DNA of 64,000 nucleotides from Brenneria roseae subsp. roseae. Its GTDB lineage: Bacteria > Pseudomonadota > Gammaproteobacteria > Enterobacterales > Enterobacteriaceae. The notes below the pieces were generated by a model. That model had not been told where the DNA came from and did not search any database. It saw nothing but the letters and a program-made list of their open reading frames with translations. Where the stretch lies: the NCBI RefSeq assembly GCF_003115845.1, contig NZ_KZ819025.1, positions 1 through 64,000 on the forward strand, read 5' to 3'. Position numbers and translations under genes: made by a program. This document shows, in pieces, positions 7,683 through 16,299 of the stretch. Within the stretch, counting starts at the first letter, position 1, and every line of letters starts with the position of its first letter.

Positions 7683-8426
7683 TTAGCCAAAATTCAACGC
7701 TAACCCCCTCAACTCCTCAAACGTATAAACCCGAAAAACATGGCGGTGCTTCGTTTCCAGCGCGATGTGCTGATGATTCACGATGACGTGTTTGATGCTA
7801 TTGAACAGCAGTTCGATAGCCCGTTTTTTCTGTGGGTCTGGCACGATGTAGAAAACGTACATCCAGAGCTTTTGAGTACGCGCCAGTAAATGGTTGGCGA
7901 TAATCGACTGGTAGCGGGCTTTAGTTTTCAAGCGGCGTTCGGTTTCAATCGCGATGACCGTTCCATTCGGGAGTGTTATTACCCCATCCGGGCGGTGTTT
8001 GGTCTGATAACGGCGGCTGAATACCGGGCAGTCGCCGTGAAGCCGCCCATAAGCGCCTTTCTTTTCTAAAATAATCCGAGCGAGCTGGTTATCAAGGTGA
8101 TGCTCCAGCGTCCAGCCGGTGATTTTGGCAGGCTCAAAGCGTGCAGGAAAAACGTCATCATCTGGCGTAACGACAGCGGCCAATCCGTTGTTGGTTATCC
8201 CCCACAGTGAGATTTTCTCTATCCTTGTGCAAAACGTCTGCTTTTGAATGAATCCCATGTTGATGGCTTTTGCCAGCAACAGATAAAGCGGCTTGTGATT
8301 TTTATAATCAAAAAGCAGCATCAGCGTTTTAAAGTCGCTGTAGGTTTCTTCTTTCAGAAAGGTGAGCAGAAGTCGCATTTTTTCGTGACTACGCGCCCGG
8401 CGTTTACGGTAATTGGAAATAAGCAT
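7683..8426 (-). CDS. MobC-like replication-relaxation family protein
   Basis: A 247-residue protein resembling the MobC / replication-relaxation proteins often found in enterobacterial islands. The N-terminal third looks like a winged helix (SDFKTLMLLFDYKNHKPLYLLLAKAINMGF). The C-terminal part carries an RPDGVITLPNGTVIAIETERR block with the D...ExE pattern of restriction-nuclease-like folds. No relaxase gene is present in the element, so any mobilisation would depend on a helper, or the gene has another role. AAGGA precedes the ATG. Family name is from memory; function is uncertain. Confidence 0.6.
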   Translation of the reverse strand: MLISNYRKRRARSHEKMRLLLTFLKEETYSDFKTLMLLFDYKNHKPLYLLLAKAINMGFIQKQTFCTRIEKISLWGITNNGLAAVVTPDDDVFPARFEPAKITGWTLEHHLDNQLARIILEKKGAYGRLHGDCPVFSRRYQTKHRPDGVITLPNGTVIAIETERRLKTKARYQSIIANHLLARTQKLWMYVFYIVPDPQKKRAIELLFNSIKHVIVNHQHIALETKHRHVFRVYTFEELRGLALNFG

Positions 8427-8700
8427 GGTTCCTTCTTCGCATTTTACGGGGGGGCTCTTTCGGTTTTATCGCCTCATGGCTTCGGCTCATATTTCCGTGA
8501 ATGGCATGGGTCCATGCGATGCGCCGACAGCGTGAGGCGAATGCGATGGCCGCTTCGCAGCCATGCGCCGGAAAATACATTTCCCGGCACAAAACGGCGT
8601 GCGCCAGTTCATGCGGGCTGGACGCCCTTATTGCCTGTCGCATGGGGGTAATGTCGCGGCTGGACGCCACGCCAAAACCCCCTAAGGTCAACGGCGGCAC
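8404..8700 (-). CDS. Small conserved island protein (tentative)
   Basis: A 98-codon GC-rich frame whose stop overlaps the mobC-like start by 23 bp, suggesting coupling. Residues AVLCREMYFPAHGCEAAIAFASRCRRIAW resemble short proteins I have seen encoded in P4-like islands (Icd-like/Ash neighbourhood), but I cannot name it with certainty. Several overlapping frames exist on both strands here because of the high GC content. The start is a GTG-type codon and weakly supported. Confidence 0.35.
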   Translation of the reverse strand: MPPLTLGGFGVASSRDITPMRQAIRASSPHELAHAVLCREMYFPAHGCEAAIAFASRCRRIAWTHAIHGNMSRSHEAIKPKEPPRKMRRRNHAYFQLP

Positions 8701-9211
8701 ACCGTCGCGCCTCGCTACCGGCTGGTGGCCGGAGACTTAGCCACGACGGTGTGCGGGGCTGATGCCCCCCAAATAGACCGGCGCGTGGGCGCGTCTTTTT
8801 GCTCGCTGGGGCGGCAAAATTTATTCGGCTCCCCCCGGCCTGCTCGGTTTCCCTTGGGGGAACGCTCGCGGGTGGGTTCGGGCGACGCAAATTAGCAATT
8901 TTTGCGAAATTGAATTTACTCGCCTCACTCCACGGGTGAATGCCCGCGAGGTGCAGGCATTCACCCGCCTAACCCCGTCGCGTCTTGCATTGTGGCTGAA
9001 TGGCCTGTTGAGCGCTGTTAGCGTTGCGAAAATAAAACGTGTTGGCATGTCTACCCCGCTGAAATCAGCCAGTAGGAAAGGCTATCGTGAAAGGGCGGTG
9101 TTGCCTGCAAACAACTCAATATCGAATAGGAAGAATTATTGTTATTCAGCCTCGGACGTAAAGCTCTGACCTAACGGCAGAGCTTTAATCAGGCAGGCTA
9201 TATTCAAATGG
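8701..9211. other. GC-rich gene-poor stretch with hairpins
   Basis: No convincing gene was found. The stretch contains a short GC hairpin followed by TTTTT near 8782-8808, like the P4-type leader at 16470-16500, and the strong hairpin at 8933-8967. It could hold a regulatory RNA or a transfer/replication origin. Confidence 0.35.
8933..8967. repeat. 12-bp perfect inverted repeat
   Basis: CGGGTGAATGCC (8933-8944) and GGCATTCACCCG (8956-8967) flank an 11-nt spacer. There is no T tract on either side, so it is more likely an origin, nic-region or regulatory hairpin than a terminator. Confidence 0.5.
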
Positions 9212-9481
9212 CTATCTGGCGGTGAGTGAATGTGCGCGTTTGTGCATCGTGGTAAGGGCAGGGATGAGTAAACTGATTGCGGTTAACCCATGCCCCAACT
9301 GGCACAAACTTTCTGGCGTCGATTCGCACACGTCATTATCGGCAAAGGTAATCAGCGCATCGCCAATGAAATTCAGACAATGGCAAAGCCCGGCCTGTGT
9401 TTCGGCGCAATACTCAGTGACCAGCGAGAGTTCGTTATTGTCCATGTTTGAAAAATTCAAATGAGCCAGCGCGGCACTCAT
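9212..9481 (-). CDS. Small conserved island protein of unknown function
   Basis: 89 residues, soluble, with three cysteines in the first half (VTEYCAETQAGLCHCLNF) and a hydrophobic C-terminal helix (LTAISLLIPALTTMHKRAH). Its ATG overlaps the stop of the upstream 22-codon frame (ATGA), a sign of coupled translation. Similar small genes occur next to MobC/YlcI-like genes in enterobacterial islands; the function is unknown. Confidence 0.55.
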   Translation of the reverse strand: MSAALAHLNFSNMDNNELSLVTEYCAETQAGLCHCLNFIGDALITFADNDVCESTPESLCQLGHGLTAISLLIPALTTMHKRAHSLTAR

Positions 9482-9546
9482 GGCCGGTTCTCATAATCCG
9501 GCAGTGATTGATAGGACGAGCCCGTGTTACTATCGGTGTCAGCCAT
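9478..9546 (-). CDS. 22-residue leader peptide coupled to the 89-aa gene
   Basis: Short frame MADTDSNTGSSYQSLPDYENRP with a good AGGA site 8 bp before its ATG. Its stop overlaps the next start (ATGA). An in-frame extension to 9669 lacks a better start. It is real as a translated leader if the coupling signal is functional. Confidence 0.4.
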   Translation of the reverse strand: MADTDSNTGSSYQSLPDYENRP

Positions 9547-9731
9547 AGCATTAGTCCTCATAATGTTGTGGTCAGAAGCCCGGTTAGTGTTGGCGCACTG
9601 CCGGGTTTCGTTTTTCACCATGAATTCGCTCTTGGTGTTCATACACCTTAACGCTAGGTGCACATACACTTCAGCGTGTTTAAAAATATTTTTCCTTGTA
9701 TAGTGTGCGTTCAGCGAGAAAGGAAAACGAC

Positions 9732-9923
9732 ATGCCTACAGGTTCTAAAAACAAGCGTTCAATCACAAAGGGAATTCGCTTCCCGCATGAGCTTATCGAA
9801 GAAATAAACGCCAGCGTTGCGCAGGAGAAAACGGAAGATCCCGATGCTAATTTTTCAGCTTGGGTTCTGGATGCTTGCAACCGAAAACTGGCAGCGCCAA
9901 AACGCGATAAGCCTATTAAATAA
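9732..9923 (+). CDS. YlcI/YnfO-like ribbon-helix-helix protein
   Basis: 63 residues from ATG 9732, preceded by GAAAGGA. Basic N-terminus (TGSKNKRSITKGIRFP) followed by HELIEEINASV and FSAWVLDACNRKL, consistent with an Arc/MetJ-type DNA-binding fold of the YlcI/YnfO (DUF3950-like) family. It is probably a repressor of island genes; it is divergent from the 22-aa/89-aa pair and may bind the intervening region 9547-9731. Confidence 0.6.
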   Translation: MPTGSKNKRSITKGIRFPHELIEEINASVAQEKTEDPDANFSAWVLDACNRKLAAPKRDKPIK

Positions 9924-10225
9924 TAGTCTGTATTTTTAATCTGCATTGTACGAAATTGAAAAGGAAGGATGCGATGAATCTTGTGAGTGAAAAGCTTACG
10001 GTGTAGATTAATCGGAGACGAAAACTTCGTTTACACTCTCCGTGCAGGCTGCGTAAATATTAGCAAGTTCCCAATATTGGGGGAATCGAATATATGGGTT
10101 TATTATTTTTAATAGATAGTCCCTCTGAAGAATAGTGAAATTTATCGCGGTTGAATTTTTTTCATTTTCATCTGATAGAAAAAACCATTAGTGTTATAAA
10201 TATTTATTTTAAGGATAATGAGTTT
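9924..10225. other. AT-rich leader upstream of the 5'-nucleotidase
   Basis: No gene seen. An open frame from 10151 is only the upstream extension of the nucleotidase frame; the start at 10226 has the better ribosome-binding site. Confidence 0.45.
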
Positions 10226-11146
10226 ATGGCATACGATCTTGAAAGTCGCTTAGTCATCGGTGTAGCATCCAGCGCAGTATTTGATTTGACCGAATCAGAC
10301 GAGGTATTCAAAAGTGAAGGGGAGGAAGAGTATCGGAAATTTCAAGAATCAAACTTGAATACTCCTTTGCCAACAGGAATTGCATACCCTTTTATAAAGA
10401 GATTACTTGCTTTAAATGATTTAAGTGATGACACTTTAGTTGAAGTTGTATTACTGTCAAAAAATGATCCAGATACAGGTCTTAGGGTCATGAAAACAAT
10501 TGAACATTATGGTTTAAACATAACTCGTGCAATATTTATGCAAGGTAGGTCTCCCTATGAGTATATACCAGCATTAAATATTTCTTTATTTCTATCGGGA
10601 AATAAAGAAGATGTTGATGTTGCAATTAAATCAGGATTTCCAGCGGGCAGAGTTCTTGACTCAAAATTCATTGATGATGAGACTGATAATTCTCTTCGAA
10701 TCGCATTCGACTTTGATGGTGTTCTTGCTGATGACTCTTCCGAATCTGTTATGCAGGCATCGGGGCTTGATGAATTCCATGCTAATGAAGTGAAAAATGT
10801 TATGGAGCCTCATACTCCTGGCCCCCTTAAGGAGTTTTTGGTCAGAGTTTCAAAGATTCAATCTGTGGAAGAGAAATATAAAATATCTCATCCAGAGTAT
10901 GAGAATCGCCTCAGAATATCTATAGTAACTGCAAGGAATGCTCCTTCACACGAAAGAGCTTTGAATACACTTAAGAAATGGGGAGTTATGACGAATGATG
11001 CATTTTTCTTGGGAGGAATAGAGAAAAGAAAGGTGCTTAGTATTTTAAAACCTCATATTTTTTTCGATGATCAGTCTAGCCATCTGCAACTTGCTAGCTC
11101 CGTAGTTCCTTCAGTACATATCCCATTTGGAATAACGAACCAATGA
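10226..11146 (+). CDS. Cytosolic 5'-nucleotidase (cN-I-like family)
   Basis: 306 residues from ATG 10226 (AAGGA at 10211-10215). It resembles the 5'-nucleotidase family PF06189, related to animal cN-I, which removes the 5' phosphate from nucleoside monophosphates. The N-terminal region has the family start YDLESRLVIGVASSAVFDLTES. The catalytic HAD-type aspartates are in FDFDGVLADD (about residue 163); later SIVTARNAPSHERALNTLKKWG (about 235) and HIFFDDQ (about 284) supply the remaining HAD motifs. The gene is AT-rich, monocistronic and lies inside a defence-rich element, so a role in nucleotide depletion or detoxification during infection is possible, but this is inference. Confidence 0.75.
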   Translation: MAYDLESRLVIGVASSAVFDLTESDEVFKSEGEEEYRKFQESNLNTPLPTGIAYPFIKRLLALNDLSDDTLVEVVLLSKNDPDTGLRVMKTIEHYGLNITRAIFMQGRSPYEYIPALNISLFLSGNKEDVDVAIKSGFPAGRVLDSKFIDDETDNSLRIAFDFDGVLADDSSESVMQASGLDEFHANEVKNVMEPHTPGPLKEFLVRVSKIQSVEEKYKISHPEYENRLRISIVTARNAPSHERALNTLKKWGVMTNDAFFLGGIEKRKVLSILKPHIFFDDQSSHLQLASSVVPSVHIPFGITNQ

Positions 11147-11307
11147 AATATATCTTCGTATTTTAATCGTGATATATATCAAATATTTTTCATAATATCA
11201 TGATTTTTTCTGCTAGAAAATTAGGTAACTCGGCTTCGATTCATAAGAGGGCTTTGGCAGAATGCTCAGGTGCCAAAAGATACTCGAATGATTTTATGAC
11301 AACGCTC

Positions 11308-11342
11308 CTGACGGATTTTCTATCACATAGAAAGCCCGTCAG
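11308..11342. terminator. Two-part hairpin between nucleotidase and int1
   Basis: Outer stem CTGACGG (11308-11314) / CCGTCAG (11336-11342) and inner stem TTTCTAT (11317-11323) / ATAGAAA (11327-11333) lie between convergent genes. It is a likely bidirectional terminator. Confidence 0.5.
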
Positions 11343-11362
11343 AAGCCAACAAGCGCAGCGCG

Positions 11363-12624
11363 TTAGCCCGCCGTATAACTTCGCGCATAAATATACGGCG
11401 CGACATATCCTTCGCGGCTGACGTCCAGATAATCCGACCACCACTGCATCATTTCGATTCTGGCTTCCAGATGCTCCGCTTTATGCACGTAGGCAGCTCG
11501 TACGCCGTTTCGCTCTTTGTGACTCATCTGCCGCTCAATAGCGTCTTTTGACCAGCGTCCCGACTCGTTCAAGGCGCTACAGGCCATGGTCCTAAAGCCG
11601 TGGCCGCACACCTCGGTTTTGGTGTCATAGCCAATCACGCGCAGCGCCTTGTTGAAGGTGTTTTCACTCATCGGCTTGTTCAGGGTATGTGCGCCCGGAA
11701 AAACGAAGACCGATTCGCCAGAAATCGCCTGAATCTGTTGCAGCAGGGCGACCGCCTGCCGTGACAGCGGCACCAGATGTTCATCCCTCATCTTTGCGCC
11801 ACGCTCTGAGAACCTTACGCCTTTTACGGTTTCACGCTTTGCAGGTACTGTCCAGATATGGGCTTTCAGGTTGAACTCATCCCAACGGGCGAGTCGCAAT
11901 TCGCTGGCTCGCAGAAAAACATGCAGATTCAATTCCAGCGCCAGACGAGTCAGCATCCGGCCTTTATAGCTATCCATCTTCTCCAGTAGTTCAGGCAGGC
12001 GTTTCAGCGGCAGGGCGGGGTGGTGTTGGGTCACCACCGGGGTCACGACGCCATCCAGATCGTAAGCCGGATTATATTTAATCACGCCCTGCTGTACCGC
12101 GTGGCGCATGATTTTGGTCAGATGCTGACGTACCCGCCCGGCGACGTCATGCACGCCTTTATCGTCGATGGTTTTAACCAACTGCGCCAGATGGCGGGTC
12201 TCAATCTGAGCGATATCCATCGCGCCGATATCGGGAAAACGTAGCGTTTCAGGCAGGTGAGGATCTTATCGGCGTGAGCGTCCGACCAGAGCTTAAGGCA
12301 ACTGGTGTGCCATGCGGTGGCGATGTACTGAAAGGTGCGGGATTCATCAACGGCGGTATTATCCGTTTTGCGGATCAAGGAAGGGCTGATGCCGGACGCC
12401 AGCAGTTTACGCGCCGTGTCGCGCTTTTCACGGGCTTCCGCCAACGTAATCTGAGGATAGCGGCCAAAGGCCAGACGGTTTTCCTTACCGCCGAAGCGAT
12501 AGCGGAAATACCATAACTTAGCGCCGCTGGCGGATACCGTCAGGTACAGACCTTGCGAATCGGTAAGTTTGTAGGATTTTGCGAGAGGTTTGGCTGCGCG
12601 GATTTTACTGTCATTCAGGGCCAT
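11363..12624 (-). pseudogene. P4-type tyrosine integrase of element 1, frameshifted
   Basis: This was the integrase expected to recombine element 1 with the tRNA-Phe site. The N-terminal frame starts at ATG 12624 (GGAG upstream) with MALNDSKIRAAKP, then KLTDSQGLYL and RYRFGGKENRLAFGRYP, the DUF4102-type arm-binding domain. Near 12235 (codons for RYVFP) one base is missing, and the rest continues in another frame as DIAQIETRHLAQL to the end at 11363. The catalytic part is otherwise complete: RASELRLARW (Arg I), HGFRTMACSAL (His-x-x-Arg) and MSHKERNGVRAAYVHK (His/Tyr). Total length, 1262 nt, is one short of 421 codons. It lies 160 bp from the att repeat at 12784. A sequencing error or recoding cannot be excluded. 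Confidence 0.85.
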
Positions 12625-12655
12625 GTGAGGGTCTCCTTCGTTCATCGAACTGAAC

Positions 12656-12672
12656 GACCCGCAATCTGACCC
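12656..12672. repeat. Putative integrase arm site, element 1 right end
   Basis: GACCC-GCAATCT-GACCC, same 12-bp period as at 151-167. An inverted GGGTC also lies just before the integrase start (12630-12634). Confidence 0.4.
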
Positions 12673-12783
12673 CAAATTTTCCGGATACGAAGGGATAAAT
12701 CAAAACGTATCGGGAAAGATTTTTACGCCAACTTATTGAATTACATACACATGGGGATTTATAAGGAGGCATAAAAAAGGAAA

Positions 12784-12801
12784 GGTGGCGGACTCGGAAT
12801 C
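12784..12801. repeat. Middle att repeat shared by elements 1 and 2
   Basis: GGTGGCGGACTCGGAATC, a copy of the tRNA-Phe 3' end with one substitution from the left copy. It marks the junction between the two tandem elements. Confidence 0.8.
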
Positions 12802-13168
12802 ATATCGACGATTAACATGCTGTTTATTATTGGTTTAATTGCGAAATTATTGAAACAGAGCCCCCACTAAAGCCCCCATAAAAAATCGCTTTGTTTTTGT
12901 GAGGGTTATCACGATGAATCGGTGTGTTGGCGGTGAACCGTTTCGTTATGTGCGGAGTTAGGTCCACACATAACGGCCTGAAGTCCACATATCATGGTGC
13001 TAAACGAAGGGACAACATATGAATTAGGTGTTTTTGAGATAATGTATTGAAATGGATATGATTAGTTTATTGATTTAATTTGTATTTTTTTTGTTTTTTT
13101 GAGATATCGTCAGAATTCAGTTGAGATAATTAAACATCATGGCTCAATCTAGTCCCTCTGAACCCTGA
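12802..13168. other. Left end of element 2, non-coding
   Basis: No gene seen. It includes the arm-type repeat GCCCCC-ACTAAA-GCCCCC (12860-12877), a 9-bp inverted repeat CGTTATGTG / CACATAACG (12944-12952, 12967-12975), and then AT-rich DNA with long T runs. Confidence 0.5.
12860..12877. repeat. Putative integrase arm site, element 2 left end
   Basis: GCCCCC-ACTAAA-GCCCCC, 12-bp period, matching 20509-20526 at the other end of the element. Confidence 0.4.
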
Positions 13169-14098
13169 TCAAAAGCACTGTTCTAGAATCCTCTCAAGCT
13201 TGCTCACCGCCGCCGCATACTTAGCCGGATTTTTAGCGTTCAGCACCGCTAAGTTACGTTGTTTCCAGCGAATGGCGGGAAGATACTGAATATCAGGATA
13301 GCGATACAGCGACCAGTCAGGGTTGTTTTGCTTATAGCTGAGTAAGAACTGTCGATCCTGAGCGGTAAAATGAGATTTCAATGCCTGCGGTAGTAGAGTC
13401 GTTACTGATAAAAGCGATTCCAGAGAAGTCTCCTGCTGCGTCATTCCTGAAAATTCCTGCTGGTATAGCGTGGCGATCCGCGCCGTGTCCCAGTTTGGGG
13501 CCAGCAGTTCGGCTATGGGACGTGGATGACCTGCCAGATAACAAAGAAAACCATCAAAAATCTCACGTGTCAGGCTCGGTTTCTTCAGCATATTCAGTAC
13601 GTCAAACAGATCGCGTGGATGCTGACGATCGAGTGCGGCGCAGATTTTACCGCCGTAAAGATCTGCCAGTGAGACGACATTTATGGTGGTAAAACCGTAT
13701 TCCATTTCCACCTGCTCGCATACTGGCATCTCTGTTGGTGGCAACAGCAATCCACGCCAGACCGGGCTGACTTCAATCTTTATCTGCGCATCAGCGGCGT
13801 TAACGATGATGCGCTTTTCATCGGCTTTATTCTCCTGCCGAATAGCTGTGATCCCCGCTCTGCCGTTCAGCGATTCCGTAATACGCATTAAGGCGTCATT
13901 GATGGCCGACAGATCGGTATCGCGGTCCATGAAGGTTTTATAAACCAGATCGATATCTACCGATAGACGAGGGAAATTCTGCACAAATAAATTAATTGCC
14001 GTACCGCCTTTCAGCGCGAAACAGGACTCTCTCGCTACATGCGGCAGAGCCGTCATCAACAGCTTGACCTGTCGGGCGTAAATATCACGCTGATCCAT
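13169..14098 (-). CDS. AbiEii-type nucleotidyltransferase toxin
   Basis: 309 residues from ATG 14098. The polymerase-beta-like nucleotidyltransferase signature is clear: LKGGTAINLF (about residues 26-35) followed by RLSVDIDLVY (about 41-50). A second conserved block SLADLYGGKICAALDRQHPRDLFDVLNML (about 135-165) is typical of AbiEii/AbiGii proteins. In characterised AbiE systems the toxin is bacteriostatic and causes abortive infection; related MenT toxins modify tRNA. The start overlaps the AbiEi stop by 14 bp. It is the terminal gene of the pair, at the left of element 2. Confidence 0.92.
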   Translation of the reverse strand: MDQRDIYARQVKLLMTALPHVARESCFALKGGTAINLFVQNFPRLSVDIDLVYKTFMDRDTDLSAINDALMRITESLNGRAGITAIRQENKADEKRIIVNAADAQIKIEVSPVWRGLLLPPTEMPVCEQVEMEYGFTTINVVSLADLYGGKICAALDRQHPRDLFDVLNMLKKPSLTREIFDGFLCYLAGHPRPIAELLAPNWDTARIATLYQQEFSGMTQQETSLESLLSVTTLLPQALKSHFTAQDRQFLLSYKQNNPDWSLYRYPDIQYLPAIRWKQRNLAVLNAKNPAKYAAAVSKLERILEQCF

Positions 14099-14888
14099 CT
14101 TCGACTCCTTCTGGTTTAAATTCCTTGGGGACAGTGATCTGATAATCCGGTTCCAGCCAGCCGCCAGAGACGATTTGCCGCTTTCCTGCACCTGTTTCTA
14201 TGCGGTGTTGATCGAGATACTGAAAATAAGGATGTCCGTTGCGTTGCGCGAGATAGAGCACCACCCGATTGGTTTTAATCGAATGACTGGCGCAGAGCAG
14301 CGCCTGTAATTTACGAGGGCTGAGAAGGTTCAGCCCTTGAAACAGAGTGTCGGCATGTTCAAACGAGATCTGTGCGGGAACGCCGCTGGCGATTTCATAC
14401 GCGGCAAGTTCCGGGCAACTGCCCATTAATCTCCGATCGCCGATTTTCAGTTCTGTAGTGAATGGTGTTACATCAGCGGACAGGCCCGACGTATATAGCG
14501 TGACAAAGGTGGCGGATTGTTTAAAGGTGGCGAACCATCCTGGTAGCTTGACGTAAGCCGGGAGCGTGAGCCAGACCTGCGGCCTGCCCGGTTCGGTATA
14601 GTGAGCATGGCCCTGTAGCGCAAGACTGGTCAGCCCTGCCACCCGCACCGGTTTTTCCCACTGCGTTTGCAGGCAAGAAACCGCATCGACCCAGTCTGGT
14701 TCACGGCCCGTCCGACAGTAAACGCCATGCGCGATCCGCCTGAGCCAGCCGTTCTGTACATAGCGGTAAGAGAGCTTACGATCTATGCCGTTGCAGGTGA
14801 GCCATGACTGGAGAAGCACCTGACCGGGTAGGGTGTTTTGCATCAGCCAGTTTAGATAGTTTGTCAAATGCCGCCTCTGGATCGACAA
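14085..14888 (-). CDS. AbiEi-type antitoxin / autorepressor
   Basis: 267 residues. The N-terminus is a winged-helix domain (LLQSWLTCNGIDRKLSYRYVQNGWLRRIAHGVYCRTG, about residues 25-62), and the remainder is the antitoxin domain with the family block PVRVAGLTSLALQGHAHY. In AbiE systems this protein represses the operon and prevents toxin action without direct contact (type IV TA). The first in-frame start is a TTG at 14888; an ATG at codon 16 would shorten it to 252 residues. The TTG form matches the usual N-terminus better. A 9-bp inverted repeat lies just upstream at 14901-14949. Confidence 0.88.
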   Translation of the reverse strand: MSIQRRHLTNYLNWLMQNTLPGQVLLQSWLTCNGIDRKLSYRYVQNGWLRRIAHGVYCRTGREPDWVDAVSCLQTQWEKPVRVAGLTSLALQGHAHYTEPGRPQVWLTLPAYVKLPGWFATFKQSATFVTLYTSGLSADVTPFTTELKIGDRRLMGSCPELAAYEIASGVPAQISFEHADTLFQGLNLLSPRKLQALLCASHSIKTNRVVLYLAQRNGHPYFQYLDQHRIETGAGKRQIVSGGWLEPDYQITVPKEFKPEGVEDGSA

Positions 14889-14900
14889 AAAACTAAATTA

Positions 14901-14949
14901 TTAAACCAATATATTACGTGACTGTGTACAGATACAATGTTTGGTTTAA
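14901..14949. promoter_or_regulatory. Candidate AbiEi operator
   Basis: Perfect inverted repeat TTAAACCAA (14901-14909) / TTGGTTTAA (14941-14949) separated by 31 bp, directly upstream of abiEi. AbiEi proteins are known to bind paired inverted sites for autorepression. Confidence 0.55.
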
Positions 14950-15209
14950 TTATTTTTGTAAAAGTCGATTAAAGAGCGACATTAAAGATAAAATATAAAC
15001 GAATGTTCTATGTGGCAGGAGGATACCCGATTAATGAAATATCATATTGCCAGTCTGACACGGTTAACTGGCAGTGTGGCGTCTATCTCTTCAGACCAAG
15101 CAGGAGCAACCACCGTTACTTGTCTGTAGTACTGATCATTATGCATAAATACTTCCTGAACTTGAATAATGATCCATCACTGATGTATAGAGCAAAGGGG
15201 AGTGATGCG

Positions 15210-16142
15210 CTACTTATTCCATAACGCCTTATGTACTTTTCCGGTCTGGTGATACTCAGCCACTAGATCGATAAACTCTTTAAAGTCTTTGTTCTCTTCC
15301 ACCAGCCGGTTAACAGATTGCCAGTCGATGCTGGTCCGCTCGCGCGCCGGGATCAACGTCTGGCTATTGCCCGGGTCCTGTGGGTTAAGCAGGATCACCC
15401 CAATGCCGTGCAGCGCGCACAGCATCTGAAGCTCTCGCTCAACGCCGCGCTGCTTATCTTCGTTAATCTCGGTGGCGACCAGATAGCCAAAGTGCGCCCA
15501 GCTTGAATTGCTCACTGCCTGAAAGAAACATTCGCGCACGTTGCTACGGTTAAGCTGTCGTTTTACTTCAAATGACCACAGGCGGGTTAAACGCCCTTCA
15601 CTATGGCGGACACAGTTTTGCACCACGGTATCCCAGCCCTTATCAAGAGGCTGCAACGCAACAATATCGGGATAAAGCCAGTGGTTGGCCCCCAGGCCTT
15701 TGTTGTTGCTTGAGCGCTTCTCATCAATACGGCGGCAGAGTAAATCCTCTTCTTCAGAGAGATACTCAATCAGCAACGGATAAAGCGCATGTTCAGAGAA
15801 ACTCACCGTTTCCGCCGAAGGTACCGGGGTGATATCAGAAGGCAATTGCACCTGAGCCCCGGCCGCAGGCTCGCCTCCCCAATAAAACAGCCTAGGTCGG
15901 GGCTTATCACGCGTCATTACTAACGGGCACATGGCTTTTGCCTTCACGGTGCGGCTACCGCCCACCTCTGCCGTTATCTGGCTCAAAAAAGCGTCATCGC
16001 TGGCAAAACGCGGATTCTTACGTTTTTCAGCCAACTCATCCGCATAGGTTTCGATGATTTTTTGCGCCAACTGACGAGCAGTAAATTGCTTATCAGGATT
16101 CGCCTGTAATACGTTGATAATCATTTGGGGACGACTGGTCAT
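15210..16142 (-). CDS. HrgA-like (COG2958) predicted nuclease
   Basis: 310 residues from ATG 16142. The N-terminal about 70 residues resemble a HARE-HTH-type winged helix (RPQMIINVLQANPDKQFTARQLAQKI). The C-terminal half shows the order YPDIVALQPL ... LWSFEVKRQL ... FFQAVSNSSWAHFGYLVA, a PD-(D/E)xK-like core (Asp, then Glu-x-Lys). Homologues were named HrgA after a restriction-associated Helicobacter gene. Here it is alone: no methyltransferase or restriction partner is nearby, only AbiE. The molecular target is unknown. An upstream in-frame ATG at 16169 is possible but has a weak ribosome-binding site. Confidence 0.7.
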   Translation of the reverse strand: MTSRPQMIINVLQANPDKQFTARQLAQKIIETYADELAEKRKNPRFASDDAFLSQITAEVGGSRTVKAKAMCPLVMTRDKPRPRLFYWGGEPAAGAQVQLPSDITPVPSAETVSFSEHALYPLLIEYLSEEEDLLCRRIDEKRSSNNKGLGANHWLYPDIVALQPLDKGWDTVVQNCVRHSEGRLTRLWSFEVKRQLNRSNVRECFFQAVSNSSWAHFGYLVATEINEDKQRGVERELQMLCALHGIGVILLNPQDPGNSQTLIPARERTSIDWQSVNRLVEENKDFKEFIDLVAEYHQTGKVHKALWNK

Positions 16143-16202
16143 GGACACGCCTGTAAGAGCCACATTCAACGCAGGTAGCGCTGATGTCTTTGGTTAATAA
16201 CT

Positions 16203-16233
16203 CCTGTAAAGGTACTCAGTTTACCTTTACAGG
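16203..16233. repeat. 12-bp perfect inverted repeat upstream of the HrgA-like gene
   Basis: CCTGTAAAGGTA (16203-16214) / TACCTTTACAGG (16222-16233), loop CTCAGTT. Located 60-90 bp upstream of the gene, so probably an operator or leader hairpin. Confidence 0.5.
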
Positions 16234-16299
16234 GTAGAAGAACCAAGATCGGTGTCATCTTGCATAACATTTCTGAAATGATGGTTGAATCTCACTTTC

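Noticed and set aside
8501..8890. Overlapping ORFs of 79 and 93 codons on the two strands
   Set aside because: High GC content creates several long frames here; neither has a convincing start or recognisable domain.
15003..15224. 73-codon ORF and an alternative 31-codon frame (15034-15129) behind AGGAGG
   Set aside because: No recognisable content; the 31-codon frame has a ribosome-binding site but no homologue known to me and no operon partner.
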